Shown here in pieces: positions 1 to 8,229 of a stretch of 14,017 nt of DNA. The notes under the pieces were generated by a model that searched no databases, had not been told where the DNA came from, and was given only the letters and a program-made list of their open reading frames with translations. The stretch is taken from the NCBI GenBank assembly GCA_964613155.1, contig CAZTHP010000072.1:1-14017 (forward strand), read 5' to 3'. This stretch comes from TWA4 sp964613155. GTDB taxonomy: Bacteria > Bacillota > Clostridia > Lachnospirales > Lachnospiraceae. A program made the position numbers and the translations under genes. Position 1 is the stretch's first letter; every line of letters starts with the position of its first letter.

Positions 1-68
1 CATAAAATCGTACGCATTTTAGTTTTTATCATGCATACGTACTGTTTCTGAATAAAGGAGAATTCAAA

Positions 69-1385
69 ATGGAAAAACGTCAAGTTAACGTAAGCGAACA
101 GATTAATAAAAGTAAGCTAAATAAATGGCATATTATCATTTTCCTGATCGGTCTTTTGATCATTATCTTAAACGGATACAATCAGAGTATCTATGGTATC
201 GCACTCCCTTATTTGATGGAGGATACCGGTATTGATACCGCTGTATTTGGTCTGATCGGTACATACTGTCTGATCGGTATGTTTATTGGAAGTATCTTCT
301 TTGGTGTACTCGCTGATAAGATCGGCCGTGTAAACGCAGCAGCTATTGGTATCATCTTATTCAGTGTTGGCTCCGGTATGTTTGGCTTCGGAAATACTGC
401 TTTAGAATTTGCCATTTATCGAATCGTTGCAGGTATCGGTATGGCAGGTGTTGTTCCTGTCACCATTCCGATCATTTCTGAATACTCACCCTCCAAATAC
501 ACACCACTCTTGACCTCTGTTGTAACCTCTGGTGTTCCGATCGGCGGTATCATCACACCCCTGATCGCGACTGCAGTCCTTCCTGTAATCGGCTGGAGAC
601 CTATGTACCTTTCCTGTTTTATTCCGTTAGTAGTTCTGATCATTCTGTATGCACTGGTACCAGAATCTATGGAACGTTATGTAAAACGCGGCAGAAAAGA
701 TAAGATTGTAAAGACACTGGCACGTGTTGCTCCGGAATTTAAACCGCAGGAAAATGATGAATATCTGACAAATAGTACCAGTACAAGTGGAAAACGAAAA
801 GCAGGTCTGAAGGATTTGTTTACAAATGGAATGGCAAAAACAACTCTTATGTTCTGGCTCGCATTCATCTGTTCCATGTTCTTTACCTATGGAATGCAGA
901 CATGGCTTCCCAGTATTATGATGCAGGCTGGATTCCCAATCACAAGCTCTATGATGTTCATGGTTGCTTATGCATGTGGATCCATTCCTTCGATTGCACT
1001 TTCTGGTAAATTAGTAGAAAAATTCGGTTACAAGAGAAGCGTAATGGGTCTGATGTGCCTGGCTGGTCTGGCTCTTGGTCTTCTTGCAGTACGCCCTTCT
1101 GAAACGATCATGTACATCCTTCTGTTCCTGGCAGGAACTGGTATGTATGGTGAAACTGCAATCTTCTACAGCTATCTGTCCATGAGCTATCCCAACGCAA
1201 TCCGTTCTACAGCAGTTGGTTTCTGCGGCGGCGTTGCTCGTTTAGGTGGTGCCCTCGGCCCTGTTGTAGGTGGTATGCTGGTTGCAGCTGGTGCATCTGT
1301 ATCCGTAGATTTAATCGTATTTGCTATTCCGATGTTTATTGCAGCAATCTGTATCGGATTTACACGTGAATATGTAGAAGCTTAA
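69..1385 (+). CDS. MFS transporter, aromatic acid:H+ symporter-like
   Basis: A 438-residue inner-membrane transporter of the major facilitator superfamily with about 12 hydrophobic segments and a central cytoplasmic loop at about residues 200-255. The first half carries MFS motif A (G79-V-L-A-D-K-I-G-R87), with a weaker second-half copy (G313-KLVEKFGYKR). R118 sits in the TM4 motif YRIVAGIGMAG, and TM6 ends in VPES. The overall pattern is closest to the AAHS (PcaK/BenK-like) symporters, which take up aromatic acids with protons. Odd point: the TM1 motif that is D-G-x-D in PcaK is N35-G-Y-N38 here, so proton coupling or substrate may differ. The start is supported by AAAGGAG eight bases upstream. 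It converges on a PucR-type regulator and probably supplies substrate to the URO-D genes beyond it. The MFS call is firm; the substrate is inferred. Confidence 0.88.
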   Translation: MEKRQVNVSEQINKSKLNKWHIIIFLIGLLIIILNGYNQSIYGIALPYLMEDTGIDTAVFGLIGTYCLIGMFIGSIFFGVLADKIGRVNAAAIGIILFSVGSGMFGFGNTALEFAIYRIVAGIGMAGVVPVTIPIISEYSPSKYTPLLTSVVTSGVPIGGIITPLIATAVLPVIGWRPMYLSCFIPLVVLIILYALVPESMERYVKRGRKDKIVKTLARVAPEFKPQENDEYLTNSTSTSGKRKAGLKDLFTNGMAKTTLMFWLAFICSMFFTYGMQTWLPSIMMQAGFPITSSMMFMVAYACGSIPSIALSGKLVEKFGYKRSVMGLMCLAGLALGLLAVRPSETIMYILLFLAGTGMYGETAIFYSYLSMSYPNAIRSTAVGFCGGVARLGGALGPVVGGMLVAAGASVSVDLIVFAIPMFIAAICIGFTREYVEA

Positions 1386-1394
1386 TTTCTGTAA

Positions 1395-1432
1395 AAGCTT
1401 ACCAGTCTTCATTTTATAAAAGCTTATTTTTT
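1395..1432 (+). terminator. weak terminator-like hairpin after the first MFS gene
   Basis: Two AAGCTT hexamers (1395-1400 and 1420-1425) can pair as a 6-bp stem followed by a run of six T. It lies ten bases after the MFS stop codon. The stem is A+T-rich and weak, and the stronger terminator at 1503-1567 may be the working one. Confidence 0.3.
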
Positions 1433-1446
1433 AAACTCTGATCACC

Positions 1447-1481
1447 AAAAAAGCAGATTCTGCCTATAGGCAAACGGCTGC
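1447..1481 (-). terminator. intrinsic terminator of the first PucR-type gene (minus strand)
   Basis: Read on the minus strand, GCAG pairs with CTGC around an inner TGCC-TATA-GGCA hairpin (a perfect 12-nt palindrome at 1461-1472). Six T follow (plus-strand A run at 1447-1452). It lies about 140 bases after the stop of the minus-strand regulator, as expected between convergent genes. Confidence 0.55.
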
Positions 1482-1502
1482 ACACAAGATCGGAGAACGT
1501 CC

Positions 1503-1567
1503 ATCGGGACAAGCGTCTCAAGTGGAGCTCTTTGAGCTTTCCGTACATACGCTTGTCCCGATTTTTT
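1503..1567 (+). terminator. strong intrinsic terminator, 13-bp stem
   Basis: ATCGGGACAAGCG (1503-1515) is perfectly complementary to 1550-1562 and is followed at once by a run of T to 1567. The 34-nt loop contains a second small hairpin (CTCAA 1517-1521 with TTGAG 1532-1536). It would stop transcription from the upstream MFS gene before it enters the convergent regulator. Confidence 0.8.
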
Positions 1568-1620
1568 GATTCCAGCTTCAATGATCTTCGTCAAGTATCC
1601 ACATTTGGATGATTTGAAAT

Positions 1621-3126
1621 CTATTGTTCTTCGAAAGAATCCATGCGATAAGAAAATAGCAGATACTCTCTTTCATCTGGATCTTCCAGATTTAACCCTG
1701 GATCCATTTCTAAAATCTTATTCATCCGATATACGATCGTATTTCTGTGAACATCCATCTGCTTTGCCACCTCTACATAACTTCTGCCGCAGCGCAGAAA
1801 TCGTTTCAAAGTTTCATAATAACAGCTGCTGCTTTCCGCATCAATTTCTTTTAGCACTTTAAGCAGAGGATGCTGACACGTTCGTACAAATTTGAGATCT
1901 TGATTCAGGACACAGCTATCCAGTACACAGCTTTGGATGTAGGTGATATTTTTTTGCTGAACCTTTCCATGCTGCAAAGCAATCTGTGCCTGTTCACAAT
2001 AATAAGACGCCTCGGTAATATCCGAAAAAGGATAGCTGATCCCAGATCGAATATTCGATCCATTGCCAATATCAGGGATTTTTTGCAAAATAGAATCGAT
2101 TAAAGCTTCCCCCTGCGCAGATACCACCGGAAGACAGCAGATCAAAATCCCATCTTCGATCACAGCGATCGCCTGTCCGCATCTATGATAAATATTCTGC
2201 TGCAATCCTGTCAAAAACAGAGCATGGTGGATAACAGAAGCATCCAAAGCAGAAATCGGCTCACAGGCAAAAATGCAAAAACTCGTATCTGGTGCCAATT
2301 TTTTTCGTTCAAAAATCTGCAGCAGCGTCTCCGTGGTATAAGAGCGTTGATGAATCAGCTCACTAAAAAACATTTCTGCCAGATAATTTCCATGGTCAAA
2401 CTCGACTTGATATTCAATTTTATTCAAAAAACTAGTAAAAATATCCAGCAACTGAAAATCAGCAAGTTCAATTTCCCGATTGAAGCCAATCAAACACTGT
2501 CCAATAATACTTCCATCCTTTGCACAGTAGGAATTCATAACGCCATAATTATAAGGAGCCACCAGATCATTATAACATGTTAAATTCCGGACCTTTTTGT
2601 TGATATTTCGATAAAATGCCACATGAATTCTTTCTTTCAAACGATCAAGAGGAACCAGACGAGTTTCCTGCAAGCTTTTCCACATTGCCAGATAATCACC
2701 GTCTTCCTCTCCTACTTCCGAAATTGCAAGAATATGGTACTGCGGACTCATAATATACGCAACTCCAAATTCTTCCCGGCACAGATCAACAAATTTCTGT
2801 TCGGGCTGTTCCGAATGAATTGCAAGGGAAAGCCGATATTCCAAATTTCGATAATAAGCAAACGCTTCTTCCATAGCATTGAATATGTTTTCCATATCTT
2901 CGTGCTCAAAGTAGATTATATCATTTTTATGCAGCAAAAAGATTTGAGTTTCTTTTCCATTCTCAAAGAAATCTGAATTTCTTGCAAGATAAACATAACG
3001 AGGATTTACTGGAGCTGCCGCTGGAAGCATCCTAACTCCTTCCAGCTCCATCTCTCCATCCAGAATGTTCGAAACGGGGGCATAATTTCGCGCCCACCGC
3101 TCCAAGATATACATACTGAGTTTCAT
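1621..3126 (-). CDS. PucR-type transcriptional regulator
   Basis: A 501-residue cytoplasmic DNA-binding regulator. The C-terminus (about residues 440-498) is the PucR-family helix-turn-helix, with VHRNTIVYRMNKI at 459-471 matching the family signature HRNTxxYRLxKI. Before it, about residues 360-388 (RSGISYPF...SYYCEQAQIALQHG) match the GGDEF-like region typical of the PucR/CdaR group. The N-terminal ~240 residues have no fold I can name and probably sense the ligand. The start is supported by AGGAG seven bases upstream and by a good promoter at 3194-3222. It is divergent from the URO-D pair that starts at 3294, the usual layout for a local regulator of the neighbouring operon. Despite the family name, control of purine genes is not implied. 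The family call is firm; the inducer is unknown. Confidence 0.88.
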   Translation of the reverse strand: MKLSMYILERWARNYAPVSNILDGEMELEGVRMLPAAAPVNPRYVYLARNSDFFENGKETQIFLLHKNDIIYFEHEDMENIFNAMEEAFAYYRNLEYRLSLAIHSEQPEQKFVDLCREEFGVAYIMSPQYHILAISEVGEEDGDYLAMWKSLQETRLVPLDRLKERIHVAFYRNINKKVRNLTCYNDLVAPYNYGVMNSYCAKDGSIIGQCLIGFNREIELADFQLLDIFTSFLNKIEYQVEFDHGNYLAEMFFSELIHQRSYTTETLLQIFERKKLAPDTSFCIFACEPISALDASVIHHALFLTGLQQNIYHRCGQAIAVIEDGILICCLPVVSAQGEALIDSILQKIPDIGNGSNIRSGISYPFSDITEASYYCEQAQIALQHGKVQQKNITYIQSCVLDSCVLNQDLKFVRTCQHPLLKVLKEIDAESSSCYYETLKRFLRCGRSYVEVAKQMDVHRNTIVYRMNKILEMDPGLNLEDPDEREYLLFSYRMDSFEEQ

Positions 3127-3193
3127 ACTTATCTCCTATGCGTAACATACAAAACATGCGAAGAATTAAACCATTTTATTGTTCGCTGAATAC

Positions 3194-3222
3194 ATTATAA
3201 AATAAATTTCTTTTTATTACAA
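3194..3222 (-). promoter_or_regulatory. sigma-A-type promoter for the first PucR-type gene
   Basis: On the minus strand, -35 TTGTAA (3217-3222) and a perfect -10 TATAAT (3194-3199) are separated by exactly 17 bases. The predicted start near 3187 leaves a leader of about 60 bases. A GCGAA/TTCGC inverted repeat (3158-3162 and 3182-3186) sits at and just downstream of the predicted start and could be an operator, though it is short. No equally good promoter is visible for the divergent URO-D genes. Confidence 0.6.
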
Positions 3223-3293
3223 TATCTTTAAGTAATTGCTCAAATACATGTAACTTTATTCCAAATAGTATCTTATTATTAAAGGAGTATTCT

Positions 3294-4295
3294 ATGATTT
3301 CAGAAAAAGAAAATATTCTTCGATATTATCGGCACGAAAAACCGGATCATATGTTTAATTTTGATTATTTGCATATTGTACATCCGGCAAGAGGTTTTTT
3401 AGAACGTCCGCTCGACGATCTGCGTCAGACACATGACTGGTTTGGCGTAGAATATACATACGACGATAAATTTGACGTATCTTTGCCTGACAGCCGTAAA
3501 GCACCCATCATTTCCGATATTACCAAGTGGAAAGAACAGGTTGTTTTTCCGGATTTAGATGCAATGGACTGGGAAGAAGCAGCAAGAAAAGATCATATGG
3601 ACGAAGTCGATCGTGAAACAAAGGCTGTACAGGTTCTGATTCAGTGCGGCGTTTACGAGCGGATGCACTCTTTAATGGGAATGGAAGAATGTATGATCGC
3701 TATGCTTGAAGAACCGGAAGCTTCTATGGAACTTTTAAATGCAATCGGTGATTACAAGTGTAAGTTGATTTCCTACATCATTGATTATTATAAACCGGAT
3801 ATTATTCGTCAGCATGACGATTGGGGAACACAGATTTCCATGCAGATGAGCCCTGATACCTGGAGAGAAATGATCAAACCCATCGTAAAACGAATTGCTG
3901 ACCTGTGTCACAGCAAAGGAGTTGCCTACGAACAGCACTCCTGTGGTCTGATCGAACCCATCGTTCCTGATTTTATCGAAATCGGTATTGACAGCTGGCA
4001 GGGCATGCAGATCAATAATGTACCGGAATTACAGAAAAAAACACAGGGTAAACTCTTGTATCATATGTCATTAAATCTTCAAAACTATTTAGCAAGTGAT
4101 TATGCTGGAACCCTGACCGAAGAAGCCCTTCGAAAAGATGTTCGAGATACCGTTATGACATGTGCAAAAGATGGTACCTATTTCCCGATCTTAGCAACCA
4201 ACGGATTTGACAGAAAATGGTGGGGAACGAATGTAATCTTTGATGAGATTGCAAAATGCAATCAAGAAGTTCAAATTGAATGGAACTATGATTAA
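3294..4295 (+). CDS. URO-D superfamily protein (probable methyltransferase), paralogue 1
   Basis: A 333-residue cytoplasmic protein of the uroporphyrinogen decarboxylase superfamily, in the divergent branch that includes corrinoid methyltransferases (MtaA/MtbA/CmuA type) rather than true HemE. Visible motifs are H174-D-D-W-G-T-Q180 and H215-S-C217-G, the latter matching the His-x-Cys zinc site of the methyltransferase branch. The third zinc cysteine expected near the C-terminus is not evident: the matching stretch reads FPILATNGFD. Start supported by AAAGGAG six bases upstream. It is the first gene of a two-gene operon with paralogue 2 (80-bp gap) and is divergent from the PucR-type regulator. 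The likely role is methyl transfer to or from a small molecule, but no corrinoid partner is nearby. Superfamily is firm; reaction is inferred. Confidence 0.85.
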   Translation: MISEKENILRYYRHEKPDHMFNFDYLHIVHPARGFLERPLDDLRQTHDWFGVEYTYDDKFDVSLPDSRKAPIISDITKWKEQVVFPDLDAMDWEEAARKDHMDEVDRETKAVQVLIQCGVYERMHSLMGMEECMIAMLEEPEASMELLNAIGDYKCKLISYIIDYYKPDIIRQHDDWGTQISMQMSPDTWREMIKPIVKRIADLCHSKGVAYEQHSCGLIEPIVPDFIEIGIDSWQGMQINNVPELQKKTQGKLLYHMSLNLQNYLASDYAGTLTEEALRKDVRDTVMTCAKDGTYFPILATNGFDRKWWGTNVIFDEIAKCNQEVQIEWNYD

Positions 4296-4375
4296 ACATT
4301 TTTAACAGAGATTTTAGAAAAAGAATTTTAAGGAAAGAGCACCTGGTAAGAACCATCAAACGAAAGGAGACAATT

Positions 4376-5371
4376 ATGGTTACACGCAAAGAAAATATTC
4401 AGATGTTATTGGATGGAAAAATTCCCGAATTTGTTCCGATTTATATTCACGATTTTACAATTGCATTTCTGCAGGAATTTTGGCCTTCTACAACAGGCGA
4501 TCCTTACGGAGTTACATGTGTACCCGATGAGNNNNNNNNNNATATGCCTGATCCTAGAAGAAAATTACTCGATTCTATGGCAAATTGGAAAGAATGGGTT
4601 AAACTTCCCGATCTTGATAAAATCGACTGGAATGCTGTAAATGCAGGAATTCAGGCAAGACATTCCGAAGATAAATTACTTTCATTTTGGATGGGTACCC
4701 CGATTGGCGGCGTTTTCCTTCCGATCGTAAATATGATGGGATTTGAAGATGGTCTTTGCGCTCTGCTGGAAGAAGCGGATGAATGTCAGGAATTCATCGA
4801 TTACTGCACAGACTATTTTGTAAAAATGGTCTATGTATTAGCGGATAAAGTAAAACCGGACAGCATCTTATGGCTGGATGATCTGTGTTCTGCACAAAAC
4901 CTGTTTGTCTCTTATGATCTGTACAAAGAAATGTTCCTGCCTTCACAGCGCAGAATTATCAGTGCGATCAAAGAAGTAGGGGCAATTCCGCAGATGCACT
5001 GCTGTGGTAACTGCAAACTGATCGTAGACGATTTTGTTGACATGGGTGTTCGTATCTGGGAACCGGTTCAGTCTAAATTAAATGATTTAAAAGCAATTCA
5101 GAAAAAACATGGAAACAAATTGATCTTCAATGGTGTATGGCAGATTGACCAGCCTCGTGCGATGCCTTATACCTCAGAAGAAGATTCCAGACAGGCCGTT
5201 CGTGATTGTATGGATCAGTATTTCGGAAACGGCGGTATGATCTTCCATGCAGGATCTACTTTCGGAAGAACTGAAGACGATCAGAGACGTTTCGCATGGG
5301 TATATGATGAAGCTGAAAAATACGGCAGAGAATTCTATAAAAGAAACGGCTATAAAGCAGTTGATAAATAA
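4376..5371 (+). CDS. URO-D superfamily protein, paralogue 2 (contains assembly gap)
   Basis: About 331 residues, second gene of the URO-D operon, with GAAAGGAG upstream of the start. Ten N at 4532-4541 hide about four residues near position 53-56; the frame is kept across them, so the gene is probably intact. The fold pattern is that of the URO-D superfamily (WKEWVKLPDLDKIDW, LEEADECQEFIDY). The metal-site region is richer in cysteine than in paralogue 1: H208-C-C-G-N-C213. The HDDWGTQ motif shared by paralogues 1 and 3 is replaced by W166-L-D-D-L-C-S-A-Q, so this member probably has a different substrate or half-reaction. A C-terminal zinc cysteine is again not obvious (MIFHAGSTFG). Co-transcription with paralogue 1 suggests a two-protein pathway, but this is inference. 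Confidence 0.83.
   Translation: MVTRKENIQMLLDGKIPEFVPIYIHDFTIAFLQEFWPSTTGDPYGVTCVPDEXXXXMPDPRRKLLDSMANWKEWVKLPDLDKIDWNAVNAGIQARHSEDKLLSFWMGTPIGGVFLPIVNMMGFEDGLCALLEEADECQEFIDYCTDYFVKMVYVLADKVKPDSILWLDDLCSAQNLFVSYDLYKEMFLPSQRRIISAIKEVGAIPQMHCCGNCKLIVDDFVDMGVRIWEPVQSKLNDLKAIQKKHGNKLIFNGVWQIDQPRAMPYTSEEDSRQAVRDCMDQYFGNGGMIFHAGSTFGRTEDDQRRFAWVYDEAEKYGREFYKRNGYKAVDK
4532..4541. other. assembly gap (10 N)
   Basis: Exactly ten unknown bases inside URO-D paralogue 2. The reading frame continues on both sides, so the true missing length is probably 10 bases or differs by a multiple of three. It lies in the variable loop before MPDP. Confidence 0.95.
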
Positions 5372-5437
5372 ACACCCTCACTTTTAGTGAGGTATGGATT
5401 TTATTCCAATAGTTGACCACTTTTACACCAAAGTCAT

Positions 5438-5499
5438 AAAAAGGAGCTGCTGCTCCATAGATGATCATCGATCCTCTATTTCGCAGCAGCTCCTTTTTT
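5438..5499. terminator. bidirectional terminator between convergent operons, 15-bp stem
   Basis: AAAAAGGAGCTGCTG (5438-5452) pairs perfectly with 5484-5498, and the arm is followed by T to 5499. The A run on the left gives the same U-tract for minus-strand transcripts, so it serves both the URO-D pair from the left and the URO-D/MFS operon from the right. The 31-nt loop includes the small palindrome GATGATCATC. A smaller hairpin just after the URO-D stop (CCTCAC/GTGAGG near 5376-5393) lacks a T-tract. Confidence 0.82.
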
Positions 5500-5551
5500 A
5501 TACAGATTTCAGAACTATTATAAATTGACAGTCCCTTTTTAACCTAAACGT

Positions 5552-5635
5552 TTATACTGGATCGCCTGCATATTTGGCACAAAGTTTATTAATTTCTTCT
5601 TCCATAGCCAATGTGACATCATCAAAGGACGGCAT
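5552..5635 (-). pseudogene. 27-codon ORF resembling a URO-D C-terminus (possible remnant)
   Basis: A minus-strand ATG-to-TAA frame of 27 codons, beginning MPSFDDV and ending CAKYAGDPV. The middle (AMEEEINKLCAKYA) looks like the last helix of URO-D-superfamily methyltransferases. An in-frame TAA lies two codons before the ATG and no ribosome site is visible, so it is more likely the tail of a decayed fourth paralogue than a working gene. It sits 60 bases after the MFS stop and before the shared terminator. The 5372-5695 interval otherwise holds only that terminator and a weak hairpin with a T run near 5651-5674. The similarity is judged by eye. Confidence 0.35.
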
Positions 5636-5695
5636 CTGTTAAAATAACTTGCAAAAAGCTCAAATTTCTAAGAGCCTATATATGTTTTTTGTTTT

Positions 5696-6931
5696 TTATT
5701 TCTCGCCAACTACAAGCTTGCTTCTGGGATCCATGGAGTACAGAACAACTGCACATGCAGCACAGAGCAGACCCGCAATACAGCCTACGGTCAAGGTATT
5801 CTGAACACCACCGCCCAAGAATCCACTAAAGAATTTCAGGATATAGGTTGAGAAGAACATACCCAGATTGACACCGCCGAATAAAAGAGAAATCGCAACT
5901 GGAACCCATTTTTTCGGAGTAATCTGCATTACGAAAGCAGATGCAAATGGATTACCAATGTTAAATCCAACACCGATCATAATCGTACTGAGATATACGA
6001 CAAAAATATTTGTGTGGATCGTAATCATCATCAAAACACCCAGTGCGAAAATACAATATCCAACTGGTGCAATGAAACGTTTGAATAATTTCATAAAAAC
6101 TGGATAAATAACACCTACGATCAAACCTACAACCAGATACAGGGAGTTGACCATACTTGCTTCTACAGAAGTACCCAGCTTATGGGTAACGATAATGTAT
6201 TCTGAGAAGTTATACTGGAATGAACAAACACCAATTGCAAATACCGTATTGCACAGAATCACAAGCAGTACTTTGGGCGGGATAAATCCCTGTTCCTGTT
6301 CTTCGCCTGCTGCTGCAGAAGTTCCTGCTGCCGTTTCAACAACCGCTTCTTTGGGCATGAAAAGCGCAAAAACAATCACTGCGGGAAGAATGATCAGACC
6401 CAGAAGATAAGCTTTGGGCCAATCCGCACCGCCATTTCCTGCTGCAATGCTTCCGCCGATCAGATTGATCACCGCTCCACCGCCATTCTGTAATGCAGTG
6501 GTAAGTGCGCAGAAGGATGCTTTTTCTTTCGGCTGAAGGAAATCGGAAATTACAGAGGTTGTAAGTGTTCGAGTAGATCCCTGGGAAATTCCCATAAAGA
6601 CAGCCGCAAGAATCAGAAGTTTAAAAGGACCATTGGCACCAACTGCTGCAAAAAGCACAAAATAGGTCAAAGAGCACAGTGCACAAAAAATGATCATATA
6701 CTTCTTATTGATTTTCATAGAAATCGGGCCAACCGCAAACGATACAAATAATCCTATCATACCAGGGATTGTAAGCAGCAGTTTAACATTGGTTGGATCG
6801 ATATTATTATAAGACTGCATAATATAAGCGATCAGAGAACTGCTCATGGTTTGAAGATATAAAACACAGCAGATCACGATCAGGGCTATTTTCGCCCGTT
6901 TTACGGTATCCATCCGTTTAATAACGTTCAT
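5696..6931 (-). CDS. MFS transporter, second
   Basis: A 411-residue polytopic inner-membrane protein with about 12 hydrophobic segments and a hydrophilic, Ala/Glu-rich central loop (about 193-220), the standard 6+6 MFS layout. Motif A between TM2 and TM3 is degenerate (GPISMKINKKY at 68-78), and TM4 has GISQGSTRTL with R121. I cannot assign a substrate. The gene follows URO-D paralogue 3 by 62 bases on the same strand, so it is probably the transporter for that enzyme's substrate or product. Start chosen at ATG 6931, 11 bases after AGGAGG. A second ATG four bases after the AGGAGG opens an overlapping six-codon ORF (MNDERY) out of frame. Unrelated in detail to the AAHS-like transporter at 69-1385. 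Confidence 0.85.
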   Translation of the reverse strand: MNVIKRMDTVKRAKIALIVICCVLYLQTMSSSLIAYIMQSYNNIDPTNVKLLLTIPGMIGLFVSFAVGPISMKINKKYMIIFCALCSLTYFVLFAAVGANGPFKLLILAAVFMGISQGSTRTLTTSVISDFLQPKEKASFCALTTALQNGGGAVINLIGGSIAAGNGGADWPKAYLLGLIILPAVIVFALFMPKEAVVETAAGTSAAAGEEQEQGFIPPKVLLVILCNTVFAIGVCSFQYNFSEYIIVTHKLGTSVEASMVNSLYLVVGLIVGVIYPVFMKLFKRFIAPVGYCIFALGVLMMITIHTNIFVVYLSTIMIGVGFNIGNPFASAFVMQITPKKWVPVAISLLFGGVNLGMFFSTYILKFFSGFLGGGVQNTLTVGCIAGLLCAACAVVLYSMDPRSKLVVGEK

Positions 6932-6993
6932 CGTTCATTTTTCCTCCTGTTTTTTATCAGCTTTCTGTAATCAGTGCAACAGAAAACAGCAGA

Positions 6994-8109
6994 TTAGTTT
7001 TCATTTTCATATGCTTTACGACTGAATTCGTAAACAGCATCGGTAAATGTCTTAGGAGCACCTAAAAAGAACTGTACAACGCGTTTATACTGATATTTAT
7101 CCACCCATGCTTTTGCCATTGCACGAATTTCTTCTTCTGACGCATCCTGAGGAATCGGATCACAGCCTACGCCGAATGCAATCGGATCATTTTTATGACG
7201 TTCGATCAGCATGTCAAAATCATTGATGTTCTGACCGCACCAGAGATCTACTCCCATTTCTACGAACAGAGGAACCATTTCTTCACACATACCACAGGAA
7301 TGCAGTTCAAAGTAAAGTCCCAGTTCATGGCAATGATCAATAACACGTTTCAGATAAGGCATAACCATTTCTCTTGCGGTTTCTACGGAAAAGAAAGGAG
7401 CATTCTGTGTTCCCCAGTCATCATGCATCAGCACGCAGTCAATTTCACAATGTTTATGAACATGGTCAATATAATCAATATAAAAATCTACCAGCTTATC
7501 AAATAAACGGTGAACGCCTTCCTGTTCATCTTCATCGATCAAAGCTACTGCTGCATTTTCCACATCGTATAAAGCCATAAGACGTTCCCAGAAACCACAG
7601 GGAATACCCAGCTGACGTACTTTATCAATATTCAGGAATTCTTTATTGTCACGTTCACATGCTTCCCAATCCCAATCGTCTACATTAGGGAATTCAATAT
7701 AATTTTCCCATTCTGTAATGTCTTTTACTTTCGGATTTCCGGGATGTACGGTTGCACCACCAGCAGCAGGTACAAATTCCCATTCCAGATCAAAAATTCC
7801 TTTTAAAGTATTGCTTTCAAATGTATAAGAGCCAGCTCCGTCAAAAATCATATGCATTACAACATTGTCCGGATATAATCTGGGGCGGAATCCCTGGATA
7901 TCAACGCCAACTTTACCATTGGAAGGAATCCAGTAAGGAGTTTTTCCTTCGAAAAACAATTTATAATTTTCACGGGGTGTAATTGGACGATAATAATGCG
8001 GTTCTGCAGGAACACCAATTTGTCCTCCAATTACAAGGCCGCCATCATATGCGGGATATTCTCCAACAACTTCTGTCAATTCTCTTGTGCTAAATTTTTC
8101 TCTTGACAT
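6994..8109 (-). CDS. URO-D superfamily protein (probable methyltransferase), paralogue 3
   Basis: A 371-residue cytoplasmic URO-D-superfamily protein, about 40 residues longer than its two neighbours because of an N-terminal extension (about residues 1-45). It shares with paralogue 1 the motif M-H229-D-D-W-G-T-Q235 and a H270-S-C272-G-M-C275 metal-site motif; the spare cysteine at 275 recalls HCCGNC of paralogue 2. The C-terminal region (VVQFFLGAPKTF) again lacks a clear third zinc cysteine. Start supported by AGGAGG eight bases upstream. It is first in a minus-strand operon with the second MFS transporter and divergent from the second PucR-type regulator. Probably a methyltransferase-like enzyme on a small molecule; HemE function is unlikely given the sequence and context. 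Confidence 0.85.
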   Translation of the reverse strand: MSREKFSTRELTEVVGEYPAYDGGLVIGGQIGVPAEPHYYRPITPRENYKLFFEGKTPYWIPSNGKVGVDIQGFRPRLYPDNVVMHMIFDGAGSYTFESNTLKGIFDLEWEFVPAAGGATVHPGNPKVKDITEWENYIEFPNVDDWDWEACERDNKEFLNIDKVRQLGIPCGFWERLMALYDVENAAVALIDEDEQEGVHRLFDKLVDFYIDYIDHVHKHCEIDCVLMHDDWGTQNAPFFSVETAREMVMPYLKRVIDHCHELGLYFELHSCGMCEEMVPLFVEMGVDLWCGQNINDFDMLIERHKNDPIAFGVGCDPIPQDASEEEIRAMAKAWVDKYQYKRVVQFFLGAPKTFTDAVYEFSRKAYENEN

Positions 8110-8229
8110 ATTTCTTTCCTCCTATGCGTTTCAATCGATGCTTGTACTTATTTCTAAGTATTTGTATTTCTTTTTTTCATCGTTTCCTGCTTTTCATTCA
8201 ATGGTCGATCGTCCATCGAAGTTGCATTT

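Noticed and set aside
1566..2976. Several plus-strand open frames inside the first PucR-type gene
   Set aside because: They are shadows of the strongly supported minus-strand regulator, with no ribosome sites or recognisable domains.
3127..3293. Cobalamin riboswitch upstream of the URO-D genes
   Set aside because: The 167-bp gap is A+T-rich, lacks the conserved B12-box pattern and has no large fold.
3294..5371. True haem-biosynthesis uroporphyrinogen decarboxylase (hemE)
   Set aside because: The HSCG/HCCG metal-type motifs, three divergent paralogues, and transporter plus PucR context fit the methyltransferase-like branch; no other haem gene is present.
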